Assembly (NCBI GenBank): GCA_963854835.1
Contig: OY978529.1
Span: 41,412,055 to 41,476,054, forward strand
Origin: Megamerina dolium
Taxonomy: Eukaryota; Arthropoda; Insecta; Diptera; Megamerinidae
DNA: 64,000 nucleotides
Reading direction: 5' to 3'
The notes under the pieces are model-generated. The model did not search any database. It saw nothing but the letters and a program-made list of their open reading frames with translations, and was not told the origin of the DNA. Below, piece by piece: positions 12,136-24,479 of the stretch (its first letter is position 1; each line of letters starts with the position of its first letter). The position numbers and the translations under genes were made by a program.

Positions 12136-12754
12136 GTAATTAATTCAAATTATGAAAAATAGTTCTTTATGCAATTTGAAAATTTTCAAAAAAAATTAAA
12201 CTTTATGAAACCCTTTAAAATGTTATGTGCTGTGCTTTAGACGAAAAAAAGTAGCATCCCCTCGGTAGTAGACCCATGGAATGCATATAAGCATTCATAT
12301 TCGTTTACTACCTGCCTATTTTATTATTTCCTATTCTATAGTCCCTCAGCGTTCGTCCTTTATTTATTCTAACTCTGACTTTTTCTTTATTTGTTGTTCT
12401 TTCTTTTGCATCTTTGGCTTAGGATTTGAATTGCCATCTATACCCATTGCATGCAATTGTAAGGGAAGAAATTCGTTTTGATGAATTGCATTGTCCTCTA
12501 ATTTTGTGTTACTATGCTTACCAGGTAATAAAATAAGAGGAAATCTTCAATTTCAATACCTACATAGTTGTAGTATTTGCTTGTGGCCAAAATTGTATGT
12601 ATACTTTTTTGAACAACAACAACAATAGTATCCTCATCAACTTCACGGTGTAAACATTCACATATGAACTCCCTCTTGCTTCGGAGCGAAGCCAATGGAT
12701 GAGTTAATGATTTCTTTACAATGCCATAAAAGAGAGTAACCCAAACAAGAGACT

Positions 12755-12785
<31 letters not shown>

Positions 12786-13211
12786 CAAACTTCATTTGCA
12801 AAATGTATGTCTGCATTCAAAGGAGTAAAGGAGACTAAAGAACAAAACAGATCATAATACTCTCATCGAGTTGTTGCAGCATCCTTCTGCAACTTCTGTT
12901 AGTATCTCGTTGGAAAAAAATTTGTTTTTTTTTTCTTTCTGATTTTTCATATTTTTACTCGAATCTACTCTACTCTAAATGAATACATACTGGTATGTAT
13001 TGCATTTTTACTGTTTTGTTGTATGTTTTTGTACAAACGATATCAATTCGAATGAAAATGTACACATAATGGAAATGTCGAAAGGAAATTCAATACCGAA
13101 TTGCATTTGAGAACTAATTGAAAATTCCAATTAATGAAAAAAATCCTACATTTGTTTTGTTTTCATTAGTTATTATACATTTTTTTTTTGCATTTTCTTC
13201 TCCCCACACAG
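12136..13211. other. Possible intron, AT-rich
   Basis: Lies between the candidate first exon and a strong acceptor. The acceptor is a T-rich run followed by CTTCTCCCCACACAG, with AG at 13,210-13,211. It contains the (GA)n tract at 12,750-12,785 and no recognisable coding sequence. Confidence 0.3.
12750..12785 (+). repeat. (GA)n tract
   Basis: About fifteen GA dinucleotides with one GGG interruption. In flies such tracts are bound by GAGA factor and are common near promoters, so its position about 1 kb downstream of the candidate start site may matter. Confidence 0.9.
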
Positions 13212-13462
13212 TGTAACATAATTGAAAATTAATTTGATTGAATTGCAAAAATATTTCACAAATAAAAAAGTGTTTTCAAATATTGTGCTCAAAGGAAAGA
13301 AAGAGAAAAAGAAAAAGTTTATTAATTAATAATTCATACATGAATTGCTAACATTCTGGATATTTTTTTCAATCACAACAACAACAACATCGAAACGACA
13401 AAATAAAACAGACTTGTCTATCGTCCATCAAAGGCCAGCAATTGCAGTTTTGAGAAAGACAA
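13212..13462 (+). other. Candidate internal 5' UTR exon
   Basis: A 251-base segment is bounded by a very good acceptor (pyrimidine tract, CCCCACACAG) and a near-ideal donor (GACAA|GTAAGTAAGT). Inside it is A-rich with CAACAACAACAACA and AAAGTG words typical of fly leaders. The only ATG noticed opens a three-codon frame. If real, coding exons would lie further right, beyond a large intron. Confidence 0.35.
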
Positions 13463-14392
13463 GTAAGTAAGTGAAATATTTCTAATATTACACAATTTAC
13501 AATTATACAGAAATAAATTTATCAGTTAAAATAAAATGTTTCCTTCATTTTTTCAAAAATTAACCCTTTGATGGTTATTCAGAAAATCAATGCAATTTAT
13601 GCAGGTCTACCGGGTATATATGGAATTTTTGATAAATTTGTTAAAGTTATAGTATTAGAATAGATTTAACATAACGATTACTGTATTTTTGATAATTAAC
13701 CCTCAAGTAGCCATTGTTTTTTTAAAGTAAGAACCGAAAAAAATGTTTTTCCGCCACGGCTAATAGTTCAATCGTGTTGAAATCCATGTCAATGTGTTGA
13801 AAAATCTCACGTATTTCAATTGAGAATATTTATTTTGTCAAAATTCATAAAATTCTTATCATTGACATTAGTCGGCTTTCAAACTCCTAGTAATAAATTG
13901 TTGATACTAAAGACGTATCGGAATTCTTGTTTAGTTTCTTTCTTCATGGAGCTATGAAGCCTGCGAATAATGTGGAACTTTCGATTATTTTTGCAAAAAT
14001 AATACACTTGCACTAAGGATGTGTATAAAACAGAGTTGTATTTTCACACATCAAGTAGCAGGAGTAATAAAAAATCGTGTATTCCAACTGATATTTCATT
14101 GAAAAAAGATAATGTTGCAATTCAATTCGGGTTGAGTTCAAATATGTTAATTTCATTAATGAAAAAGTATATAAATGTATATTTTTTATTCTAAACTGAT
14201 AAAGAAACAGCGTTCAATTATGGCAGCTTCTGTATTTCTATTCGATTTAGATTGTAAAAATATTAATTTTAGTAATCAATTATATTTTGATAGATGAGAT
14301 GACATTTAGGTAACCGATTAGCATGGAATTCATTTCAATCTTTAAGTTGACATTTTTCCTATCCAACAAAATTCCAGCAGTTATGCTGGAAC

Positions 14393-14435
14393 AGCGACCG
14401 AATTGAGTACTTCTTTTTAATCAAAGTCGTAAAAA
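14393..14435 (+). repeat. 43-bp dispersed repeat, copy 1
   Basis: AGCGACCGAATTGAGTACTT and the bases after it match 22,894-22,936 at 42 of 43 positions. An AACAAAATT word precedes both copies. The flanks otherwise differ, suggesting two remnants of one dispersed element. Confidence 0.85.
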
Positions 14436-15293
14436 CCTGTATTAAGTAAAATTTTTTTTATTAGAAACTGAGAACTTAACGTTCAGTTGATGCGACTTTA
14501 ATTTTTCCATTGATTTTATTTTCGCTAGCAATCTAATACATAGAATTGCCAGTGTTGCCAATCTCATTTTATCATTTTTTTGTGATTTTTGATCTATTTC
14601 GACTAAAATCTTCATTAATATTTTTTTTTGTATGAGAAAATGACAAATTTGGGCGGATTTTCAAAAATAAAAATATCGAAATTGATTTTTTGACTGAACA
14701 TCCGATTTATATTTGATTTTGTTGTGTGGCAAAAAAACAATTTTTATCCGATTTTAAATATATTTTAGTAATTTAGTTGAAATTCAACTTAAATCCTCTT
14801 GTGAAGCCATAATTAAGACAAAATTTAGAGGAATTAGTTTCAAACAAATAAGCTTTTTAGGTAATTTTGTGCTTTTTAAATTGTTTTATTAAAAAATTAC
14901 ATCAATTTTTTATATTTACTTTATAAAATAATATAGCTTTTTTTTTAAATATAGCTTCTAATTAACCTTTATCAAATTTTGTAAAAATGTTGTGCCTTTT
15001 AAATTATTTATTATAAAGAAAAAATAAATTATTTTTCAAATATAGCTTCTAATCCATCTTTATCTAATTTGATCATATCTTTTTCGTTTCTATTCATTTA
15101 ATCACAATTCTATAACATTTTTTTTTATTGCAAAAGAAGTGATTGACCTATCTTTCATTCGAAAATATTGTAGTCGGTACTTATTACTTGCTTGTGTACC
15201 TCCCCTTTTTTTTATTACATAGTAATTTTATGACATAAATAGGATTTGTGACTAAAGCAATTTCCAAAACCTTTTTAATGTATGCACACAAAA

Positions 15294-15317
15294 GATGAAG
15301 AAGAAGAAGAAGAAGAA
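15294..15317 (+). repeat. (AGA)n microsatellite
   Basis: About eight GAA/AGA units in non-coding context. Confidence 0.9.
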
Positions 15318-16929
15318 AATGAGAATTTCAATCTCAGTTTGGAATCACTAACTGTTGTATTATTGGCTTTTGGTTTAGTCGACGACTACTACAACTATGT
15401 AACCCCTTTAGGGTTAAGTAATAAAGAATTGTGCTGCAAAAACAGAAAAGTGTAGCAACCAACAGCAAATTGGTGCCAAAGCAGAAATTTATTACTTTTT
15501 TTTTGTTTTTTTTTGTTTTTGCTACATAGATACTACTTACCTTTATGTACTTAATGGGTTTTTTTTTCCTCTACGTATTCAATTTATTTAATTTTTTTTT
15601 TTGCATCTTATTTCTTATCCTCAGAAAACAAAAAAAAATAAAAAAAATATATTCGCATAAACTCAACGAAAAAGAAAAAAAATGTACGCCTTGAAGGCAT
15701 TTCAGCAAATATCAAATGTACAAATACAATATATGTAGGTACACTCTTCGTATCGGTTTGTGTTTGTTTGCCTTAAAATTGGAGGCGTATTAATGCCAAA
15801 AACAAAAAAAAAAACGAATCGACAACGACATTTGTAATTGAACCTAACGGTTGCTGTTTTATTTATTTACTTTTTATGTTTTTTTTCGCCTAATGCGTTG
15901 TCTATTTTTGCGCATTTTTTTTATTAACAAGCATTTTATTTATTTATTTTTTTTTTATTCTATATATTTTTTTTTGCAAACATGTATGTCAATATATGTA
16001 TATATGTCAAAAATCCAAAATAATCTCAAAAAAAGGAACACAGCTGTTTGATTTAAAAATTTAGTTCATATATAGACACATAGAGAGATATGGTACTATT
16101 TCTGTATGTATTTGTTTTAAGAAATAGCAAAATATAATAAATTTAAATTTATTAGTTGTTTTGTATTCGTTTCTTCTCTGTTGGTTTTTTTTTTTGTTTT
16201 CGCTCTTTCTGATCTTAACATTTCATTTCAAAAATGTACGCACAAATGTACCTAAAAGCAATAAGAAACAAATAAGCAAAAAACAAAAAAAAATGTATTT
16301 CCAAAAAAGCAACAAGTATATATAATATGAATATGATTAATATTAGTCACTAAATATTATACATAGCTCGCTATACACACACTTACATATGTATATAAAT
16401 AATTTGCCGAAAATAGTCAAAAGAAATGGGTCAACATTTTATTTTAATTGCTTTTATATGAGTTATAATACTTGTATTGCTTTGTTGTGCAAAAATAAAA
16501 ACAAAAAAAAAAACAAAAAAAAAAAACGAAAACGAAAAAATTAAAAAAAAAATTAATTGAAAAAAATTTGCCAAATACGTATAATCTATCGTATAATTTA
16601 TAATGTAGGTACGAGAACATATAAAAAAATTAAGAGAGCAAAAATATATATGAATACAAATGAACTCGATTGAACCAGTGACCAGCGATCAGTATTAGAG
16701 AAAAGTCAAAAAGGTTGAGTGACAAAATAAATTTAATTAAAATCCTTAATCAAATGCTAATAGAAATGTGCCAATAAATGTAGAATGATGGTGACAAAAC
16801 GTATGACGTATTGCCAATGATATTTAAATATTTTGTAAAGAAAAAAAAAAATTAATATGAAATTAGTATGTCTACTTTAAATCAAATATTAAGGATGATA
16901 TAAAAAAATCTCCGTGTTTTTTTTTTTTT

Positions 16930-17880
16930 TTAATTTTTGACCAATATTTTCAGCAACAATTCGGTTGGCCAATTTTTTACCATGAAGAGAGTTTTGCACA
17001 GACCAAAAGAACTGGAAGTCAGACGATGTAAGTTGCCGGCTATATGTTGGATGCATCAAAACTTACCACTCAAACTGGGTAATTGTATTTCGAGTCATCA
17101 TAGAAATATGTGGCTTGGCATTATCATGATGGCACACACAACAGGCCATTTCTGTTAGCCAATTCTGGTCACCCTTTCTTGATTCCTTTATTCAAACTAT
17201 CAAAATGTGCAGAGTAGAGGATCGATTTGTGCGTTTCGGTAAATTGTAGCAGCTCATAATGGACAATTCCTTACCCAATCCCATCAAACAATCAACATAA
17301 TCATTTGACGTAGAGAACCGGTCTTTGACCATCGTTTTTGTTTTCATTTAAAATTCTCGTCTCTAAATCCATTCTTAATCGCTCGTGATGATTCACTTCA
17401 GAAATGGTTCAATTTCAGAGAGAGTTTCAGATGTGGCTCTCTGATAGTAATTCGGTCAATCCAGGTTTCGATGTCACTTGTCGTGGACTACCGACCTTTG
17501 ACCATCGTTTATTTTTTTCAATTAAAATGCTCGTACTAAATCAATTCTTTTAATCACTCGTGATGAATCACTGCAGAAATGATTCAATTTCGTTGAATTT
17601 TAGATGCGTCTCTCTGATGGTAATTCGGTCAATCAATTTCATTTGACGTTAATACAGGTGGCCGCCAAAAATCGAGCTTTTTTGAGTAGCCAGCCTTTTT
17701 TCGGTGATTCCAAACTATTATCTTAATGATTTTTAGAGTCTCCGCTATGTTCTAACAGTGTCATGGAAATTTTAAGAACGGAATCGAGCGAACCAAAATT
17801 GGACGATGCGTTCCGTTAAAGTATTCTCATAGCAAGTCGCACAAAATTTTCTGCATGTTTTGCCCTCATTTTGGCTTGTT
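16930..17880 (-). pseudogene. mariner transposase relic (DD34D)
   Basis: Read on the minus strand from right to left. A helix-turn-helix part near 17,870-17,780 contains RKFCATCYENTLTERIVQFW and FARFRS. The first catalytic Asp region (FITSD, with LIDRITIRE before it) lies at 17,500-17,650. GIVHYELLQFTETHKSIL follows near 17,250. The HHDNAKPH box has its Asp codon at 17,123-17,125, and SSDFQFF has the third Asp at 17,018-17,020. Exactly 34 codons separate the last two, the mariner DD34D spacing. Several stops and frameshifts make it dead. No TIRs were found. The D1 region is duplicated (17,319-17,650). Confidence 0.88.
17319..17650 (-). repeat. Internal tandem duplication inside the mariner relic
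   Basis: Two diverged copies (about 17,319-17,490 and 17,497-17,650) share CTTTGACCATCGTTT, TCGTGATGAWTCACT and TAATTCGGTCAATC. Both encode the same transposase segment (DRITIRE..H at one end, KRWSK at the other), so the D1 region occurs twice. Confidence 0.8.
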
Positions 17881-18919
17881 TATAGTAAAAAAAAAAAAAA
17901 AAAAACAGCATTATAGAGCGTATTTCTTCAGAAATTTCACTTATTTTCGAACCAATATAACTTTTTACACGAATGACGTATTACAAAATTGTCTTCACAA
18001 GAAATGTAGCCTGAAATATCATCTTTCAAAAGCTGCACATTATTATCATTTTCTGAGAAAAAACCGTTGATAAATTTTATATTTCCCAATATAATAAAAA
18101 CAAAAGAAATCTAAATGCCCTAAAGATGACTAAAGAGTTTATCACGAATTTATTATTGTATTTTAATATTAACAACTAAAATTGAAAATTATTTTTGAAT
18201 TTTATTTGATTAAAATTATTATTTGTTAATTTTTAACTATACAGCTATGTACATAAATATAAATAAATAAATATATGTAGACATATTCTTTTTTTTAACT
18301 TTAATTGAATTGAATTCATTTGCCTATACCAGTTTGAATAAAACAAACTTTTCAATCTTTAATCAGCTTATAAAGAATATCATTAAAACAAAAAAACAAC
18401 AAAAAAATTAACACACCTACCTTCAATGACTGCTTTAAAATATATATTTGAGCAGTCAGTCGTAGTAGTAGGTATGTATGTATATAGAAGACTAATATTT
18501 AAAACAAGTAAATCGAAAGTACCATATAGAAGATGTACATATGTAGAATTGCCGGAAATATATAAAAATTGTGTTAGACGGGGCTTTGTTTTGATTTCAT
18601 TGCGTTTTCATGTCGTCATGAAATTTTATATACACACTTCACATAAATATTCATTAATTTGTTGTTGTTCTTGTTTATTCTGTCCACTAATCATTTGGGA
18701 GTATACTTATAATAAATTATGTACGTGCATACATATGTATGTATAATTATTTAAAATTTATGTTTTTTTTTTTAAATTTTTATTTTTTTTTTTTTTTGTT
18801 GAATTTTATGTTGTGTAAGAAAAAACGTTTTATCTGTTAAAAGAATTTGAGAAAAAAAAAAAAAAAATTCAATTTAAAAATTGTTATCTTATTGCTGTGC
18901 ATTGTGACAATACAAGTTC
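17881..18919. other. AT-rich non-coding stretch
   Basis: No gene was recognised. It has poly-A and poly-T runs at about 17,889, 18,786 and 18,853. The 18,426 open frame resembles nothing recognisable. Confidence 0.55.
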
Positions 18920-18921
18920 TA

Positions 18922-19835
18922 AAGGGTTTTCCATTAGGGACATAACAATTTTATCTATTAATAAAACACAGAAATATTTGAGATATTGAGTTCAAATTTA
19001 TTGTAGATATATTGCAAGCATTACATTTTATGAATGCAATTGGATTTCGGTCGTATGACCACCATGAGCCCATTTACAGCGGTCGATTCTTTGGACCCAA
19101 TTTTCCACCACTCTAGCACACATTTCGACCGGAACGTTGGCAATTTCGCGTTGGATGTTGTCTTTGAGTTCGTCTAAAGTTGCTGGCTTGTTGGCATAGA
19201 CCAGTGACTTGATAAAGCCCCATAAAAAGAAATCCAATGGTGTTAGATCGCATGAACGAGGCGGCCATTCGACCCGAACATTTCTCGAGATAACACGTTC
19301 ACCGAATTTGCTTGGAATAAATCGATTGCGACGTATGCTGTGTGGCTAGTGGCACCGTCTTGTTGAAACCACATATCGCTGATGTCAAGTTCATCCAATT
19401 CTGGCCACAAATAATCTTCCAACATAGCACGACAGCGCTCTCCATTGATGGTAACATGACGGTCGTTTTCATCCACGAAAAAAATACGGCCCAATTACAC
19501 CTCCGGCATGAAAACCACACCAAACAGTAACTTTTTGCGGGTGCAACGGTGTCTCAAGAAGTGCTTGTGGGTTTGTTGCTGACCAATAACGCATATTTTG
19601 CTTATTGACAAAGCCGTTGAGCCAGAAATGAGCTTCATCGCTGATGAAGATTTTTCGCTCTTAAAATTGCGACCACCGACTCAGAATTTCGGTAGTAATT
19701 TTTAATAATTTCTAAACGTTAATGATGAAAATATTGACTTTAACTAACGTTTTGACATTGACAGTTCATTAAAAAAGTTTAAGGGTGCGTTCATATAAAC
19801 ATACGAAATTGTTATGTCCCTAATGGGAAACCCTT
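18922..19835 (-). mobile_element. rosa-type mariner, 914 bp, deleted copy with both TIRs
   Basis: Thirty-base TIRs, AAGGGTTTTCCATTAGGGAC.. on the left and its inverse at 19,806-19,835 on the right, match at 29 of 30 positions. TA flanks both sides (18,920-18,921 and 19,836-19,837). The transposase lies on the minus strand and lacks its N-terminal DNA-binding part, so the element is non-autonomous now. TIR identity this high suggests a fairly young insertion or recent activity in trans. Confidence 0.93.
19028..19680 (-). pseudogene. Transposase pseudogene, DD41D mariner (rosa group)
   Basis: The frame begins near the first catalytic Asp (KIFISDEAHFWLN, codon 19,637-19,639) and runs through QALLETPLHPQKVTVWCGF and GGVIGPYFF. 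WFQQDGATSHT carries the second Asp at 19,357-19,359, and CDLTPLDFFLWG carries the third at 19,232-19,234. Between the last two are 122 bases; restoring the one-base deletion seen at about 19,307 gives 41 codons. DD41D is the signature of the rosa subfamily known from tephritids. The C-terminus ends in an intact frame at TAA (19,028-19,030). About 150 N-terminal residues with the helix-turn-helix are missing. D1-to-D2 spacing is about 92 residues, as expected for mariners. Confidence 0.88.
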
Positions 19836-20724
19836 TATATGTATATTGGATTGTCGAGAAAATCGAGAAGCATTTTTAGAGTGATTTTTTAATGCTCACT
19901 TATTTACATAGAACAAAGTTTAAGTAATGCTATATTGAACTTAATTCGACATTTATGTCATATTACTAAATTCATAACAATTTCTCATAAGCCTACCCTG
20001 TGGACAGTTTGAAAATTTATTTCTAACTTGATGTAAAAACACTGAACGATGCTATCAAATCATAATCTTCTATTTTTATAGTACAAAATTTAAGCTGTGA
20101 CCTTTCAAAATCTATAGCATTTGAGTTATTGACATTGGCATTGGTAGCGCAGAAAAATACTTATGTCGTCTAATTCCATCCATTGTATAGGAAAAGTATT
20201 GTAGTTGTTTTTTTTTTTTTTTTTTTTTGTTTCAGGATTAATATATGTATATATTTTTTCGAAGCAGGAACCGTAATCAATCAATAGTAATGGTTTCTTA
20301 AATGATTTCTTAAAGCAAAATTGCTACTAACTAAGTTAACACTATTTAGTTGGCTATTTGAAATATTTAAAAAATATACTATGTCGTTGAATATTATTTC
20401 TAATATTTAATTTTATAGCACTGCATGGCAAAAATATAAAAAAAAAAAAATATAAGAAAAACCCTTAGACTAATGAAATGAATTTCCTAATAATTTACTA
20501 AGTAAAATATAGGTACAATATGAATATATGTATATAAACATTTTAAAAAATAATTGGATATTTTTATGTAATCGTTTGTTTCATATATTTTCTCAAACTT
20601 ATTAAAATTAATATCCAATTACATTTGAAGAGGATTTTGCATTTTGCATTTGTGCAACAACGTATTATGTACTACTAGTAAAAATAAATACTAAAATGTA
20701 TAACTATATATCCAATCTACAATA
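19836..20724. other. AT-rich non-coding stretch
   Basis: No gene or repeat family was recognised apart from homopolymer runs such as the poly-T at 20,210. Confidence 0.55.
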
Positions 20725-21033
20725 CAGGGTGGCGCAATTTGCAAAACAAATTATAATGTTATATATTTTTTTTTTTTTGCATTAAATTTTCATCCAATAT
20801 TATGGTTTTTACAATGCATCACCAATTTATGCTCTTAGAATGGACGAAAGATGCTGCCCAAATGTGACTCTTTGGCATTTTGTGACATTTCAGGTGAATT
20901 GCTTGCTTGAGTTGATCGACACAAACAAAATTAAGTGATCAGAGAGTAAAATTTTGAAACAACTGTAACATCGTTTGCAATTTGACAGATATAGCAATCG
21001 GAAATTAGTTAACATTTTAATTACGCCACCTTG
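20725..21033. mobile_element. 309-bp TIR element (mariner-type MITE)
   Basis: Left end CAGGGTGGCGCAATTT and right end TAATTACGCCACCTTG are inverted with three mismatches in 16. TA precedes the left end; the right flank is TG, a possible mutated TA. No coding sequence inside. The CAGGGTGGCG end is typical of mariner-like elements of insects. Confidence 0.65.
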
Positions 21034-22430
21034 TGTGTGTAAAAATATTTTGTTATATTTCGATTGAATTCATTATTTGTAGATTTTATATAATTTTTGT
21101 TTTTTTTTTCTGATTATTATTTTTTCCCTCAAATTTTATTATGTATGCACAATATATGTAGAGCTGTGCTTTCACATTAGCTTGTATATATTTCCTCAAA
21201 TATTAATAGATATAGGTATATTTTTTTAATAAATAATAACGAAATTGTCACACAATAATTTCCGTTTAGCTTAGCAAATAATTACAATATTTCAAACAGT
21301 AAATGGTTGATATTTAATTTGATGATCCTATGCAATATTTATAGGGGAAAGCTCTTTAGTTTGGGTTGGCTTGGGTTTTTTGAAGAATATAATTTATGTT
21401 AAGTGAAAAATAACATTTAATTAACATTTACTCAAAAAAAAAAAAAAATCGAAAATCAATAAAAAAATTTTTTTGATGTCAAATTTTTGGAAATATAATT
21501 TTTTATTTCATTTTAATTTCTGTTTTTTTTTTTAGCATTTTTATTATTTAGAGCATATTTTGAAAAAGAAACTACAACTATGATTGTAAAAAATATCAAA
21601 TCAATATGATATCCAACAGGCTAGCAAATATTACTTGCAATAATTTAGGTGAAATGGGTAAAAATATGTTAAAATTTCGTTTTTTGACCCAAAATCTACT
21701 AAAAAATCGTAAAAATAAAAATAAAAATATTCTGTGTAACGAGCTCTTTTTTTTCCCAAAAATAATGAGACATCGATGAAGACATTTTTCCAGAATTGTC
21801 TCCCAAATAATCCCATAGCTCCCCAAAAATGACTTCTAAGCGACATCATATCATATAATATATTACCGACACTGATAAATTTTTTCTGCTCAAAATTTTT
21901 TTTTTTTTTATATATGCTTTTCCCTTATCTCCACTCCTAAGGAGGGGCTCCGCTACAAAATTTACATTTTTATATAAAATTTTGTTCACAAATTTATAGC
22001 AAACAATTAATATGGAAGAAAATTTTATGATTGCTTCAAAACTTCAACAAATAATTCCCATATAAATTAAAGTGCAAACATAATTGTTCCAATAAAATTT
22101 CGTCCATAAATTATGAGAGTACAATAAATTGAATTCAAATAATCGAAATGAAATGCGGAAATGAATTTTGAATAATATTATTTTACTATTTATTTATTGA
22201 ATATTGATTTTTTCATTAAATATTTAAAAATTAATGGAAATTAATGTGAAAAATTGAAAAAATTGCAAAAAAATATTTGCATTCATTTTCTACGTCATCC
22301 TTTTCCATGACAAATGCAGGATTTACACTGTTTGTCAATTAATTTGCATTCAAAGTAATTGACTCAAAATGATATTATCACTGTTCACATATATTTTCAT
22401 CGAATTCTATGCTTTCACTTTTCACACAAC
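21034..22430. other. AT-rich non-coding stretch with one stray repeat unit
   Basis: No gene was recognised. A single partial family 1 unit lies at 21,918-21,975. Otherwise homopolymer-rich DNA. Confidence 0.55.
21918..21975 (-). repeat. Lone family 1 monomer fragment
   Basis: CCCTTATCTCCACTCCTAAG followed by GAGGGGCTCCGCTACAAAAT closely matches units of the inverted arrays at 33.5 and 54.9 kb. Only one partial unit is present. Confidence 0.75.
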
Positions 22431-22658
22431 CTATCACACAAACACTAAATAGTGAATGGGCCATCTTTAGAGTGAAAAGAATGTATTGCCCTAACTCTGA
22501 ATGAATCATTGGTGTCAACAGAAGATTATTTTCATCTAAACGCAAACTATCACACAATCACTAAATAGTGAATGGGCCATCTTCAGAGTGAAAAGAATGT
22601 ATTGCCCTCACTCTGCATGAATCATTGGTGTCAACAGAAAATTATTTTCATCTAAAAA
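22431..22658 (+). repeat. Tandem duplication, 116-bp period
   Basis: Two copies start CTATCACACAA at 22,431 and 22,547. They share TAGTGAATGGGCCATCTT, AGAGTGAAAAGAATGTATTG and AATCATTGGTGTCAACAGAA. They differ at only a few positions, so the duplication is recent. No coding sense. Confidence 0.93.
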
Positions 22659-24479
22659 TGAAACACATTTTATATTTATCACATTGAATGATTTCTCCTA
22701 CAAGATTCCACCTACAAGCACCTTCAATGTTATATGTAAATGTACATGAGCCTTAAGGTGCCTTTCAGCACCCTTTCTAAACGTAAGACGATAGGAATAT
22801 GCATATAGCGCCATAAACTAGTTGTCTCGAATGTTAAAGTCTATAAAATTTGTTTTTTTTTTTTTTTTTTTTAACAAAATTTGCACTAAATCATAGCGAC
22901 CGAATTGAGTACTTCTTTTTAATAAAAGTCGTAAAAAATGGAACTTTTTCCTGCTAAAAAAACTACAATTTAATAAAATTTATTGAAAAAAAAATCGAAA
23001 ATAAACTTTTCGTAAATAATATAGAGTTTCTTCTGCTTACAACATCTCAACTTGTCATATATTTTGACTAAAATGGGATTATAATATTGAATTGAATATA
23101 AAAAAAAAATTGTGTAAAATCAAATGACCCATTTTATGAACTTTCCGAACATTCGAACCTTTCCGTCACACATACAGATTTCTAATACATTCAATATTGC
23201 TTGTACGTAAACCATCATCTCTTACAAAATAAACTGTTGACGGATATTTGCATTTACATTTCGTTTATTAAGCATGTATTGTTATTATTATTATCATTAT
23301 TGTTGTTATTATTATTATTATTACGATTGTGGTTGCTGTGTTGTTATTTAGCCCTCTCACTAAAAGCTTCACTTTCGCTTCATTCATTCATTTCATCTAT
23401 GTGAGATGTGTTTGTGTATTTTAGCTTAGATCACATTCACTTACATAGTCGTAAAAACCGTTGGTTTCCCTCAGCCATCATTTAACCAAGTTGTAATGAA
23501 ATGTAAACAAATGCTATATAAACAACAAAATATATAATACATACGATTTCGTCGTTGCTGTGTGCGATTTGTTGTTGATGTTGTTGGTATTTGTAGTTTG
23601 TATGCAAATCAGCTGTTTTATTACAAATACCATAGTAGCATGTCTAAGAACTATGTAAATGAATATTATGAGTATGTACAGTTAAAAAAAGGGGGGAATT
23701 TATTTATTTCACTATACTCAATTTTAAGATTCATCCGATATTTCATTTGAATTATTTATTCGTCATCACATTGGATTTTTTTTTTTTTTTTTAACTTTTT
23801 CACTACAATTAGCGGGCTCGTCATAATTTCATTTGTCACACAGGTGTGTAAGTGATGTTTTCTAATGAGAAATTTTTATATTTGAATTTTTGATAGCGTA
23901 ATTTCGTATGTTAATCAATGAAATTGTGATATGTGGTATATTCAATTCGTTTAAAAATAAACAATTCAAATGAATTGAATGAATGAAATGTATAAATTTG
24001 TATATCAGGTTTGTTTTTTTCTTTCTCTATAGTTATTTTCTTAGTATAATTTGCAAGTCATCAAAATTCTGCGCACATTTTGTTAATAAATTATTATAGA
24101 TTATTAATACTTTTATATGACCAAATTATTGAAAATGATAAGCCTTATCACCACCATGTCGTATTTTGTGCAGTTAAATGCGTTCAACCTTCTGTTGAAA
24201 AAACCGTTTAGCACATTTTGAAATGATTGAAAGACCTTGGAATTTGTTACAAATTATTATTATCAAATTATTATTATTGGTTTTGATATATTCATGTGCT
24301 TTCTTTATTGTCAAGCAATTTATCTAGAAATTCTTGCTATTTATGAGCAAGTACCTATGTACTTTTTGAGAGATAATGACTTTAAATTGGTATAGAAAGT
24401 GTTAGCTAGTAAGTTAACTGCGTTAAAACACTACCAAAATGCTCAAGCAGACAAATCGATGAGTCAACCGGGTTATACA
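22659..24479. other. AT-rich non-coding stretch
   Basis: No gene was recognised. Holds the second copy of the 43-bp word (22,894-22,936) and a (TTA/TTG)n tract at 23,281-23,324, which creates a poly-Leu frame. Confidence 0.55.
22894..22936 (+). repeat. 43-bp dispersed repeat, copy 2
   Basis: Matches 14,393-14,435 at 42 of 43 bases; the single difference is within TTTTTAATAAAAGTCG. A poly-T run lies just upstream. Confidence 0.85.

Larger units (their letters stand above)
13463..16929. other. AT-rich non-coding stretch
   Basis: No gene was recognised. Contents are a 43-base repeated word at 14,393-14,435, an (AGA)n tract at 15,294-15,317 and numerous poly-A and poly-T runs (for example 16,500-16,555). 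Confidence 0.55.
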
